A DNA stretch of 64,000 nt, taken from positions 1 through 64,000 of the forward strand of contig NZ_JAJERH010000013.1 in the NCBI RefSeq assembly GCF_016919725.2. Direction: 5' to 3'. This document shows positions 8,125 to 16,833 of the stretch, piece after piece. A program made the position numbers and the translations under genes. The stretch comes from Virgibacillus sp. AGTR. GTDB lineage: Bacteria; Bacillota; Bacilli; Bacillales; Amphibacillaceae. Under the pieces are notes generated by a model. That model had not been told where the DNA came from and did not search any database. It saw only the letters and a program-made list of their open reading frames with translations. Each line of letters opens with the position of its first letter. Position 1 is the stretch's first letter.

Positions 8125-10198
8125 ATGGAAAAAAGAGATAAAAGAAAACACCGTTTACCTTACGAGTTAGCATTTTATTTCTTCTTATATTCTTCTTATT
8201 TACAATATTAATTTTTCGGCTTGGGGTTGTACAAATTTTAAATGGAGACAGCTTCCAAGCAGAAATAGACCGAACAACTCAAGATACGACGAAAATGCCG
8301 GTACCACGTGGGAGAATATATGATCGTTACCATCGCGTTATTGTAGATAATCAACCACTATATGCGATCACTTATATGCCGGCAAAAGGGGTACAAGCAC
8401 AAGAAAGATTAGAGGTCGCGGAAAAATTATCAACCTTTATTTCGATGTATCATGGCAAAAATAAGCAAGCTCAATTAGATACGCTAACCTTACGAGATAA
8501 AAAAGAATACTGGTATTTAAAGCATATAGATGAAGCAAAAAAACGATTAATGGAAAAAGAAGTAGCTAGCATGGACCCATCAGAACAATATAGTACGATT
8601 TTGAAGAGAATAAATAAAGAGGAAGTTAACGACATAACAGAAGAACAGTTAAACATTATCCTTATAAAAAAAGAATTAGATAAGGCGATGACCTTAACAC
8701 CACACATTGTAAAGAATGAGGGGGTAACACCAAGTGAATTTGCCAAGGTTTCGGAACATTTACATGAGTTACCTGGAATTAATGCAACGACAGATTGGAA
8801 ACGAGCATATCCTTATGGTGATACGATTAAAAAATTGTTAGGGTCCATTACATCTCATAAAGAAGGGATTTTAAAGGATAAAAAAGACTTTTATTTGACA
8901 CGTGGCTATAGTCCGAATGACAGAGTTGGAAAAAGCGGATTAGAAGAGCAGTATGAGGCTGTTCTAAGAGGAAGAAAGGAGCAGATGAAGTATACGATCA
9001 ATAAAAGGGGGGAAATAGTTGATTCCAATATTGTGGTTGAAGGTCAGCAAGGGAAGGATTTAGTTTTAACGATCGACATAGCACTCCAGGAAAAAGTTGA
9101 TCAGATTGTACGTGATGAATTGAAAGCAATTATTAAAAAATATCCATATGAAAATCGTCATATGGAAGACGCGCTAGCCGTTGTTTTAAATCCAAAAACC
9201 GGTGAGTTGCTTGCCGTTTCTGGACAGCATTATGATCGCAAGCAAAATGCATTTCGTAATACTGCGTACAAAGCATTGTATGATCAACATATACCAGGTT
9301 CTGCTGTGAAAGGGGCAACAGTATTAGCCGGTTATCAATCGGCTGTAATAGCTCCGGGAGATACGTTTTATGATAAACCATTAAAAATTAAAGGAACACC
9401 AGAAAAAAGTTCGTATACTGATTCAAGCCTTGGCTTGCTTAATGATCAGGATGCTTTAAAAAGATCATCTAACGTGTATATGTTTTACATCGCCTTACGT
9501 ATGGGTGGAGAATATCATTATCAGTATAATCACCTGTTACATTTCAAAAAGAGGCGTTTCAAGAAATGCGGAATTATTTTTCTCAATTTGGACTTGGTGT
9601 ACAGACTGGAGTTGACTATCCTTATGAGGGTACAGGATATAAAGGTCCTAATCCCGTAGCAGGTAATCTCCTGGACTTTGCTATTGGACAGTATGATACA
9701 TACACCACTATGCAATTAGCTCAATATGTTTCTACGATTGCAAATGATGGATTACGTGTTCGGCCTCATTTTTTGAAAGAAATTCGGCTCCCTAATCCTT
9801 CTGAAAAACAGCTCGGTTCTTTGTTTAAGAGCGTAAATACAGATGTACTGAATCGGGTTGAAATGAGTCAAAGTCAGATTAAACGTGTCCAAGAGGGCTT
9901 TCGACGTGTATATCAGGAGCCCGGTGGAACCGCATATCGCGAATTTGGTGATAAATCGTATAATCCTGCAGGAAAAACAGGAACAGCAGAAAATGAGATT
10001 AATGGCAATTATACGGAGAATCTCACTCTCATCGGATATGCACCATTTGATCATCCAGAGGTAGCTTTTGCAATTGTCGTACCACACACTGGTAAAGGCG
10101 AACATGTAAACAATAAAATAGGCGAACGAATAATGGATGCTTATTTTGAATTGAAAGAAGAATGTCGTGAACCAAAAGATAAAGAACAAACCGAATAA
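8125..10198 (+). pseudogene. Class B penicillin-binding protein (PbpA/PbpH-like), two frameshifts
   Basis: The natural start is ATG 8125 (MEKRDKRKHRLPY). The frame breaks inside the N-terminal membrane anchor near 8180-8200, resumes at MPVPRGRIYDRYHRVIVDN (8295), breaks again near 9530-9545 and resumes with EMRNYFSQFGLGVQTGVDYP to 10198. Both breaks fit single-base losses. Across the pieces all transpeptidase motifs remain: SAVK, SSN and GKTGTAEN. The protein resembles the elongation-type PBP2 group that cross-links peptidoglycan during cell-wall growth. Its place behind BlaI-type operators suggests an inducible, low-affinity PBP comparable in concept to mecA; that is inference. Two sequencing errors are the main alternative to real decay. 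Confidence 0.85.
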
Positions 10199-10399
10199 AT
10201 GTCGATATGCTTTTGCATTAGCTAATAGTTACCCAATTATATATACACGCTTTTGCTACGATAGGCAATACTAAGACCCATATGTTGCATCTAATAATCT
10301 TGCCAATCACCTTCATGTCACGCTGTGAACGATGTAGGAGTAATCGACGAGAAGGAGTTATTAGGAATAAAAAACATATAGAAAGAAGGAAGATTTTTC

Positions 10400-11329
10400 A
10401 TGAAAGTATGTACGCAGCTTTGCCGATCAAATAAATATAAGTGGACAGGAATTTTATTACTGTTAGCATTTATTGCTTTAGTAGGTTGCTCGAAAAATGA
10501 GGTAAGTAATCATAGTAACCAAAAGAAGCAAGAAACTGACATCAAGGCCACTTTTAGCAAACTTGAGAAAGAATTTGATGCCAGACTTGGTGTGTTTGCT
10601 CTAGATACTGGAACAAATAAAACGATAGCTTATCGCTCAGAAGAACGTTTTGCATATGCTTCAACGCATAAAGCCTTAGCGGTGGGAGCGCTGTTACAAC
10701 AAAAATCAATGGAAGATTTAGAACAAAGAATTACCTATACTAAAGATGACCTTGTAAATTATAACCCAATCACAGAAAAGCATGTGGATACAGGGATGAC
10801 GCTAAAGGAGCTATCCGATGCTTCTATTCGTTTTAGTGATAATACAGCAGCTAATCTTATATTCAATCAAATAGGTGGCCCTAGTGGATTGAAAGATACA
10901 CTGAGGGGTTTAGGGGATGAGGTTACTAATCCCCAGCGAAAGGAACCAGCATTAAATGAATTTACACCAGGAGAAACAGCTGATACTAGCACACCAAAGG
11001 CACTTGTTACTAGCCTCCAAGCTTTCACACTTGGAGATGTACTTCCAGAGGAAAAACGAACGATATTAGTAGATTGGCTTAAGCGAAATACGACGGGAGA
11101 TAATTTGATTCGTGCAGGTGTTCCAAGTAATTGGGAGGTTGCAGATAAAACGGGAGCCGCTTCATATGGTACGCGAAACGATATTGCTATCATTTGGCCA
11201 ACAAAAGGTGATCCGATTGTTCTTGCCATACTTTCTGATCGGGATAAAGAGGATGCTGATTATAATGATAAGCTTATTGCACAGGCAACAAAGAAAGTAA
11301 TAGAACTTCTCTATTTAGATAAAGAGTAG
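10400..11329 (+). CDS. bla: Class A beta-lactamase, lipoprotein form
   Basis: 309 aa. The signal peptide ends in lipobox LVGC (Cys30), so the enzyme is probably membrane-tethered. Active-site motifs are complete: STHK (88-91), SDN (146-148), EPALN (Glu182 as general base) and KTG (250-252). It hydrolyses penicillins and possibly cephalosporins outside the membrane. The ATG follows AGAAGGAAG. It lies 200 nt after the PBP pseudogene on the same strand; no TACnnnTGTA site is obvious directly upstream, so induction would come from the promoter at 7.6 kb or from an unseen one. A terminator follows. Confidence 0.95.
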   Translation: MKVCTQLCRSNKYKWTGILLLLAFIALVGCSKNEVSNHSNQKKQETDIKATFSKLEKEFDARLGVFALDTGTNKTIAYRSEERFAYASTHKALAVGALLQQKSMEDLEQRITYTKDDLVNYNPITEKHVDTGMTLKELSDASIRFSDNTAANLIFNQIGGPSGLKDTLRGLGDEVTNPQRKEPALNEFTPGETADTSTPKALVTSLQAFTLGDVLPEEKRTILVDWLKRNTTGDNLIRAGVPSNWEVADKTGAASYGTRNDIAIIWPTKGDPIVLAILSDRDKEDADYNDKLIAQATKKVIELLYLDKE

Positions 11330-11370
11330 GTTGGAGCAATCTAAATATAACAGTAAATTTCTTTTAGACT

Positions 11371-11414
11371 AGAATCGGGACGTACTATTCGTATGTCTTC
11401 TCGATTCTTTTTTT
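11371..11414 (+). terminator. Terminator of bla
   Basis: AGAATCG / CGATTCT outer stem with further internal pairing (GACGTAC / GTATGTC), then seven T residues. Confidence 0.8.
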
Positions 11415-11577
11415 GTTAGGTATGTTATAGTTTTATATTTCTTTATTTACGTATTAGAGATTTAAGCGTTGCATATAAAGGTAGTGAAAGATCTAATACT
11501 TGGTTATATCGCCTTGTGCCTATGAACAAGGGAAACGCTAAATCTTTGATCACGAACTACTTATGATAGGTATCCCA

Positions 11578-11752
11578 TTTACCCCACATATAACTAGCAG
11601 TAAGCCCCTGACTTCAAACAAAAAAGTGAACCCAATATTGGTAAGAGGGGGTTCGACTGCTAGCAAATGTCCGATTGATTCAATGGTCTTTAGGTCATTA
11701 CTACCAATCAATGGGGATAAACAATCCTCCACGGATGGAAGTTTCACTTTAT
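11578..11752 (+). repeat. Family 1 intergenic repeat, long copy B
   Basis: Full-length copy running up to the LysR stop codon. Its first stem reads ACTAGCAGT ... ACTGCTAGC, whereas other copies have ACTGGCAGT ... ACTGCCAGT. Both arms changed together, so pairing is kept. It also has the GTCCGATTG segment, a second G-rich/C-rich hairpin and the terminal GAAGTTTCACTTTAT. Confidence 0.8.
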
Positions 11753-12630
11753 TATTTAGGTTGATCGAAAGTATGTTTAGCAACCTTAAGAAACTCTTTT
11801 ACAGCGGGAGATGCATTTGAAATTGAACTGCAAGCTAGTGCAACTTCACGCCAATTAATAATATTTAATTTACCTATTTTAATAGTTTGCTGTGTTTTTA
11901 GAAATAGCGCTGGACCGATTGTAACTCCGAGCCCTTCCTGTACCATATTGGCTATTGTATTACAGTCATGTACTTCGAAGCGGATAACAGGTTTAACATT
12001 TGCTTGCTTAAACAACGCTTCTACATGTGCTTGGTACATACCTGTTGGCATGATAAAAGGTTCATCTTGTAAATCTTGCATATTTACCGTTTGTTTGTTA
12101 AAAAACTTATGTTCTGGATGAAAAGCGATAACCATTTCATCTTTTATTAGAGGTACAAGATCAAAGTCTGAGGTCGATCTATCCTCCACAACAAACCCTA
12201 TGTCTATAATTCCTGAATTCAGCCATTCGGTAATTTCTTCGTATGTCCCCTCATAAAATCTAAATTCTATTTTAGGATGCTTTTTTTGAAATTTTGCAAG
12301 TATTTTTGGTAATAAACAAGAAGAGGCGCTCGAAAAAGTACCAATATGAATCGTGCCTATTTCTAGATTAGTTGCTAGAGCTACTTCCTGGTTTATTTTT
12401 TCCATATTATTTAGCACTTCTCTCATATGAGGAAGGATTTTTTGCCCCACTTCTGTAAGTACTATCCCTTTTCGGCGATCACGAATTAATAAGGTCACAC
12501 CCCATTCTGATTCCAGACTGGCAATAGCATGACTTACAGCTGATTGGGTCATATTTAACCTTTCCGCGGCTTTGGTAAAACTCCCCACCTCCATCACTTT
12601 CGTTATAATTTCAAAGCGAATAAGACTCAT
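11752..12630 (-). CDS. LysR family transcriptional regulator
   Basis: 292 aa. The N-terminal helix-turn-helix (FTKAAERLNMTQSAVSHAIASLE, about residues 18-40) is followed by a periplasmic-binding-like effector domain (about 90-290). It is divergent from the MFS gene at 12732 with a 101-nt gap, the usual arrangement for a LysR regulator and its target. The ATG has GAAGGAGATGAG upstream. It probably controls the adjacent exporter in response to a small ligand, which is inferred from position only. Confidence 0.9.
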   Translation of the reverse strand: MSLIRFEIITKVMEVGSFTKAAERLNMTQSAVSHAIASLESEWGVTLLIRDRRKGIVLTEVGQKILPHMREVLNNMEKINQEVALATNLEIGTIHIGTFSSASSCLLPKILAKFQKKHPKIEFRFYEGTYEEITEWLNSGIIDIGFVVEDRSTSDFDLVPLIKDEMVIAFHPEHKFFNKQTVNMQDLQDEPFIMPTGMYQAHVEALFKQANVKPVIRFEVHDCNTIANMVQEGLGVTIGPALFLKTQQTIKIGKLNIINWREVALACSSISNASPAVKEFLKVAKHTFDQPK

Positions 12631-12731
12631 GAGTTATTACTCATCTCCTTCATTAAAAATATCAATTTTACTTATGTTATCACAGGGCATAAAATGAGAA
12701 CAAGTCTTGAAGTGATAAGGAGCTGTAGAAA

Positions 12732-13913
12732 TTGAATAAAAAACTAAATTTAAATATATTTTTACTTGCTTTAGGAGCATTTGTTACAGGTACTGCAGAG
12801 TTTGTTGTTTCTGGAATTTTAGAAATTATTTCTGTTGATTTAGATATAACCATTGCATTAGCAGGTCAATTGATAACCGTATATTCTTTGTCTTATGCTA
12901 TAGGAGCACTCGTCTTGGTTATGTTAACTGCAACATTTGAACGAAAAAAAGTATTATTATATTCCATCTTTACATTTATCTTAGGAAATATAATTGCATG
13001 TTTTAGTTATGACTACGCTTTACTTATGATATCACGAGTTATTATGGCTATGAGTGGTGGATTGTATATTGTAGTTGCAACGAATTATGCTGCTCAAATT
13101 TCTACGCCTGAAAAAAGAGGTGGTGCCATAGCAACTGTTATCACGGGCTTTACCGTTTCGTTAGTACTTGGAGTTCCAATAGGAACATATTTAGCAGCTT
13201 ATGTAGATTGGCGGTATATCTTTCTAATTATTGCCTTCATCACGGTCCTTATTTTATATTTCCTTTACAAAAGATTACCTTGGATTAAAGGGAATACGCC
13301 ACTCCCTTTTAAGCAACAAATACAGATAATCAAGGATAAGCGACTATTTACAGGGTTACTAACTACCGTATTTTGGATTCTCGGATATACAATGGTGTTT
13401 GCATATATTTCGCCGTTATTAGGTACAACTGCTGGATTATCTATAGAGATGATTAGTGTCGTATTATTCGTTTTAGGTACGTTTGCTTTTATTGGCTCTC
13501 GATTTGGGGGGTATGCAGTAGATAAATGGGGTCCAAATCGAACGATATCAATTAGTTTATTCATTCACGCAATGGCTTTATTTTCTTTAACGTTTACAAC
13601 GCAGTCAACAATAGGCGTTTTTATTACCGTAATGGTTTGGGGAGCAGCTACTTGGACAACAACACCTGCGAAGCAATTTTACCTTATTACATTGAAGCCG
13701 GATTCGTCTGAAACGATACTAAGCTTTAATACAGCATTGATGAATGTTGGGATGACTCTTGGGGCTGCTTTCGGAGGTATAATCATACAGTATATTTCCA
13801 TTTTATATTTAAGTTGGATTAGTGGTTTATTTGTAGTTCTAGCTTTAATTTTCATTACATGTTCGTTTCACTTAAATAAAATAAAATCAACGAATGTACA
13901 CATAGACAACTAG
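12732..13913 (+). CDS. MFS exporter, DHA1 (AraJ/YdhP-like) family
   Basis: 393 aa with about 12 hydrophobic segments. The opening LGAFVTGTAEFVVSGILEII and the motif PIGTYLAAYVDWRYIF are typical of the AraJ/PbuE/YdhP branch of DHA1 exporters, which pump sugars, purines or drugs outward. The start is TTG preceded by AAGGAG; no suitable ATG exists nearby. It is divergent from the LysR gene, its probable regulator. Substrate unknown. Confidence 0.88.
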   Translation: MNKKLNLNIFLLALGAFVTGTAEFVVSGILEIISVDLDITIALAGQLITVYSLSYAIGALVLVMLTATFERKKVLLYSIFTFILGNIIACFSYDYALLMISRVIMAMSGGLYIVVATNYAAQISTPEKRGGAIATVITGFTVSLVLGVPIGTYLAAYVDWRYIFLIIAFITVLILYFLYKRLPWIKGNTPLPFKQQIQIIKDKRLFTGLLTTVFWILGYTMVFAYISPLLGTTAGLSIEMISVVLFVLGTFAFIGSRFGGYAVDKWGPNRTISISLFIHAMALFSLTFTTQSTIGVFITVMVWGAATWTTTPAKQFYLITLKPDSSETILSFNTALMNVGMTLGAAFGGIIIQYISILYLSWISGLFVVLALIFITCSFHLNKIKSTNVHIDN

Positions 13914-14062
13914 CACAGTAATGAAAAAGGGGTAATCGGATTATTGGATGGAAAGAGGTTAAGAGCTGGCTCTATCCTCGCAATTTTCCGAATACCCTAG
14001 TTATCAACTGCTACGACTATCATATTCTAATACATAATTTACATATGTCTAACCATGATTGG

Positions 14063-14806
14063 TTAATGTGCCATCATTTCATGGGCAATATCGTGACCAT
14101 CCATTTCTGATGGATAGTAGGTTGGCCAGTTGTTGACTTCTTCCAGTAAATCTTCACGGCTGTCACCCCAATATAGGTGGTAATGCCCAGCTTCGTTTGG
14201 ATAGATACTATGATCACTGAATTGAATATACTGAGGAAGCTCTTCAGTTTCTTCAACTAGTTTAAATATGTATCTTACTCCCCTATTTCCCGCGTCATAT
14301 GTTAGGATTTCGTACCCATCATAGGTATATTCACCTGTATATTTATCGCCATTTTTGAAGAACGTTACCATATCCCCTTGAATTAGGATACGATCAACAT
14401 CCGTTTGATAGCCTTTATTATAATATTTCTTATACGCTTCAGCTGTCTTATCACCTTCATTTTCAGCCTTATAAACGAATACCTCATCAAGCGTCCCATC
14501 TTGTAAATATGGATATACAGATTGCCAGTCACCTTCCCAATCTGAGAGTGAACGATCTTTCACTTGACTGTCTTCAAAATACCCTTCGTAAATTTGTTTT
14601 GTTTCTTCATCAAGTGCATGACTGTGGTCGTGATTATGATCATGCTCATTTGTATTATCAGTTGTTTGCTCTTGCTGTTTAGAAGTGTTGCCGGATGATG
14701 ATTTTTCATTATCTTCCTTAGATGAGCCTGAATTTTGACACCCTGCTAATACTAGTAACGAACTAATGGTTACTATGCTAAACCATTTTATAAATGAAAT
14801 ACGCAT
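14063..14806 (-). CDS. zinT: ZinT-domain zinc-binding lipoprotein
   Basis: 247 aa. Lipobox LAGC at about residue 22, a Ser/Gln-rich linker with the His stretch HDHNHDHSHA, then a ZinT/YodA domain (LSDWEGDWQSVYPYL, YYNKGYQTDVDRILI, HYHLYWGD). ZinT proteins hold Zn(II) outside the membrane and pass it to the ZnuABC/AdcABC importer. Regulation agrees: a perfect Zur-type box lies between promoter and ribosome binding site (AGGAGGAG). No importer gene is adjacent, so it acts as a stand-alone zinc scavenger here. Confidence 0.92.
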   Translation of the reverse strand: MRISFIKWFSIVTISSLLVLAGCQNSGSSKEDNEKSSSGNTSKQQEQTTDNTNEHDHNHDHSHALDEETKQIYEGYFEDSQVKDRSLSDWEGDWQSVYPYLQDGTLDEVFVYKAENEGDKTAEAYKKYYNKGYQTDVDRILIQGDMVTFFKNGDKYTGEYTYDGYEILTYDAGNRGVRYIFKLVEETEELPQYIQFSDHSIYPNEAGHYHLYWGDSREDLLEEVNNWPTYYPSEMDGHDIAHEMMAH

Positions 14807-14825
14807 AAATACTCCTCCTCATAAA

Positions 14826-14874
14826 TCGTAATGATTACGATCTAGATTATACATATATGGAGTGCGAACGTCAA
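14826..14874 (-). promoter_or_regulatory. Zur-controlled SigA promoter of zinT
   Basis: Minus-strand promoter TTGACG (14874-14869), 17 nt, TATAAT (14851-14846). Directly after it lies TCGTAAT-G-ATTACGA (14826-14840), a perfect 7-1-7 dyad of the Zur consensus; Fur and PerR sites differ at the second and third positions. Repression by zinc-loaded Zur would block transcription start. Confidence 0.88.
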
Positions 14875-15249
14875 GACAAAATGTATCCATCCTTACTGAA
14901 TGAAAATCTACTTTGCATAGGATAGGTGCCATGTCATCTTCATAGTCTTTCTTTTAGAAAGGGTTTTTGGATATGAGAGGTTAATAGATAACAATCCAAA
15001 TATAAAAAGGGGAGAGTTAAATGAATACCTTTTAATTTGGGCTGTGACAAAACTAAAGAGGATAAAATAGCTCTTTCAAAAAAGGATAAAAACTCCTATA
15101 ATATTATCAGACTATGCTCTCCTACTTTTATTGCATACGAAGGTGATTTAATAATGCTATTTTATAATCGTATATTAATAATGATACCGCCCTTCCCCTA
15201 GCTGGTCTCTTTGTTTTTAACATAGACCATGCTTGTAGGAGGGCAAAAA
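14875..15249. other. Intergenic, nothing recognised
   Basis: 375 nt between divergent zinT and the Bcr/CflA exporter. AT-rich with several short broken frames. No repeat, RNA element or promoter is clear to me. Confidence 0.4.
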
Positions 15250-16428
15250 ATGAAAAAATATACAGCACCATCTTTACTTTTAATGATTGTTCTGGTGGCT
15301 TTTCCACAAATTAGCGAAACAATCTATACGCCAGCTTTGCCGGATATTGCTAATGCGATTGGTGCTACAAATAATTCGGTGCAGTTAACCTTAAGTATTT
15401 ACTTTATTGGTTTCGCCTTCGGGGTTTTCTGTTGGGGATGGGTCTCTGATTTAATCGGCCGGAGACCAGCAATGCTAAGTGGTTTAGTTTTCTATGGAAT
15501 AGGAAGTGTGATGTGTTTTTATTCTGAAACCGTTACTTTCCTTCTTGTTAGCCGCTTCATTCAGGCTTTTGGGGCAGCTACTGGGTCAGTTATTACGCAA
15601 ACCATTTTACGAGAAAGTATGTCTGGAAGTACAAGACATGTTATGTTTGCACAAATATCTGCAGTTATCGCTTTCACACCTGCAGTAGGTCCACTTATCG
15701 GTGGTTGGGTGGATCAGGAACTTGGGTTTAAGGCTGTCTTTTTAGTGCTTGTTATAATGAGTATTTTGTTGTTTATCTATGCTTTTTTCAGGCTACCGGA
15801 GACAACGAATGGTTTAACAAGAAAACGAGTCGCCATTTTGCCTGTTGCTAAACGAATTGTTTTTTCTCCACGTGTCTTTGTCTTTGGATTGCTAATTGGT
15901 GGTATAAACGGAATTTTGTTCAGCTATTATGCGGAAGCCCCCTTTATCTTTATGGAACACTTTCATATGTCTCCAGGTATGTTTGGTTTCCTAGGTATAA
16001 TTGTGGCGTTGGCATCTATTATTGGAGCTATAATCTCAAGAAAATTATTAACCATATATCAGCCAGAGAGAATTATTCACCTTGGATGCTTCGTAATGAT
16101 TGTAGGCTCTTTGTTATTAACATTGGCCGTTATTTTCACAGCTTCATTTAATCTAGCATTACTGCTAGGTATTTTAGTTGCAGTTTTTATCATGTTAATA
16201 GGAGCAGGTATTGCTTTACCAAACTGTTTGAGCCTTGCGCTTGTGGATTTTCAAGATGTTATAGGAACAGCCGGGGCAGTTTTCAGTTTAGGCTATTACA
16301 TGTTAGTTAGTTTAGTAACGACGGGAATGAGTTTTCTTCATAATGGTTCATTGATTACGATGCCATTATATTTTTTGAGTATAAGTGTTGTTATGTGGGC
16401 ACTTGGTAAAAAGTATATTTTGAGATAA
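15250..16428 (+). CDS. MFS exporter, Bcr/CflA drug resistance family
   Basis: 392 aa, about 12 membrane segments. The N-terminus MKKYTAPSLLLMIVLVAFPQ and the sequence DLIGRRPAMLSGLVFYGIGS are typical of the Bcr/CflA group of proton-driven multidrug exporters. The start chosen is ATG 15250 with TAGGAGGG upstream; an ATG 21 nt earlier would place the ribosome binding site inside the gene. Single-gene unit with its own terminator. Substrate unknown. Confidence 0.88.
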   Translation: MKKYTAPSLLLMIVLVAFPQISETIYTPALPDIANAIGATNNSVQLTLSIYFIGFAFGVFCWGWVSDLIGRRPAMLSGLVFYGIGSVMCFYSETVTFLLVSRFIQAFGAATGSVITQTILRESMSGSTRHVMFAQISAVIAFTPAVGPLIGGWVDQELGFKAVFLVLVIMSILLFIYAFFRLPETTNGLTRKRVAILPVAKRIVFSPRVFVFGLLIGGINGILFSYYAEAPFIFMEHFHMSPGMFGFLGIIVALASIIGAIISRKLLTIYQPERIIHLGCFVMIVGSLLLTLAVIFTASFNLALLLGILVAVFIMLIGAGIALPNCLSLALVDFQDVIGTAGAVFSLGYYMLVSLVTTGMSFLHNGSLITMPLYFLSISVVMWALGKKYILR

Positions 16429-16449
16429 TAAAGAATTGAATTGAATTGA

Positions 16450-16488
16450 AGAGAAGCGCCTTGTTCCCAAGGTGTTTCTCTCTTTTTC
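16450..16488 (+). terminator. Terminator of the Bcr/CflA gene
   Basis: Stem AGAGAAGCGCCTTG / CAAGGTGTTTCTCT with a 4-nt loop and a following T run. Confidence 0.85.
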
Positions 16489-16637
16489 TGTTTTAGTAAC
16501 AAGTAATTAAACGGGATTAGGTAATTGGCTGCTTTTCAAATAAAAGATTCATAGAACTACTTCGCACTATCTCTTTAATGAACTAATAAATCTAATAATA
16601 AGCAATATTCATAAAAAATAGAACAACATCTTTGTTG

Positions 16638-16650
16638 TGAAAGCGTTTCA
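16638..16650. promoter_or_regulatory. cre site upstream of the GH101 gene
   Basis: TGAAAGCGTTTCA matches the CcpA operator consensus (TGWAANCGNTNWCA) and is flanked by GTTG/CAAC, which extends the dyad. It lies 184 nt before the glycosidase start and predicts carbon catabolite repression. Confidence 0.75.
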
Positions 16651-16699
16651 ACAACGTTAACCTTAATTTGTAACCGTGCAATTGTAGGGAGGTTCCTGT

Positions 16700-16767
16700 T
16701 TTATCCCGCACATAATTGGCAGTAGTGAGGTTAAACAAAACCCCAACTGATTGAAGTTTCACTTTAT
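16700..16767 (+). repeat. Family 1 intergenic repeat, short copy C
   Basis: TTATCCCGCACATAATTGGCAGT, then the G/C-run hairpin with loop TTAAACAAAA and terminal GAAGTTTCACTTTAT. It lies between the cre site and the glycosidase start, so it is probably in the 5' leader. Confidence 0.75.
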
Positions 16768-16833
16768 GGAAATAAACCTACTTGTCCTCCCAATCTAATT
16801 TAAGTTATTAAAATAAAGGAGGTAAATGGATCA

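Noticed and set aside
11563-11820. ORFs on both strands at 11.55-11.82 kb
   Set aside because: They are translations of the family 1 repeat and the antisense of the LysR end.
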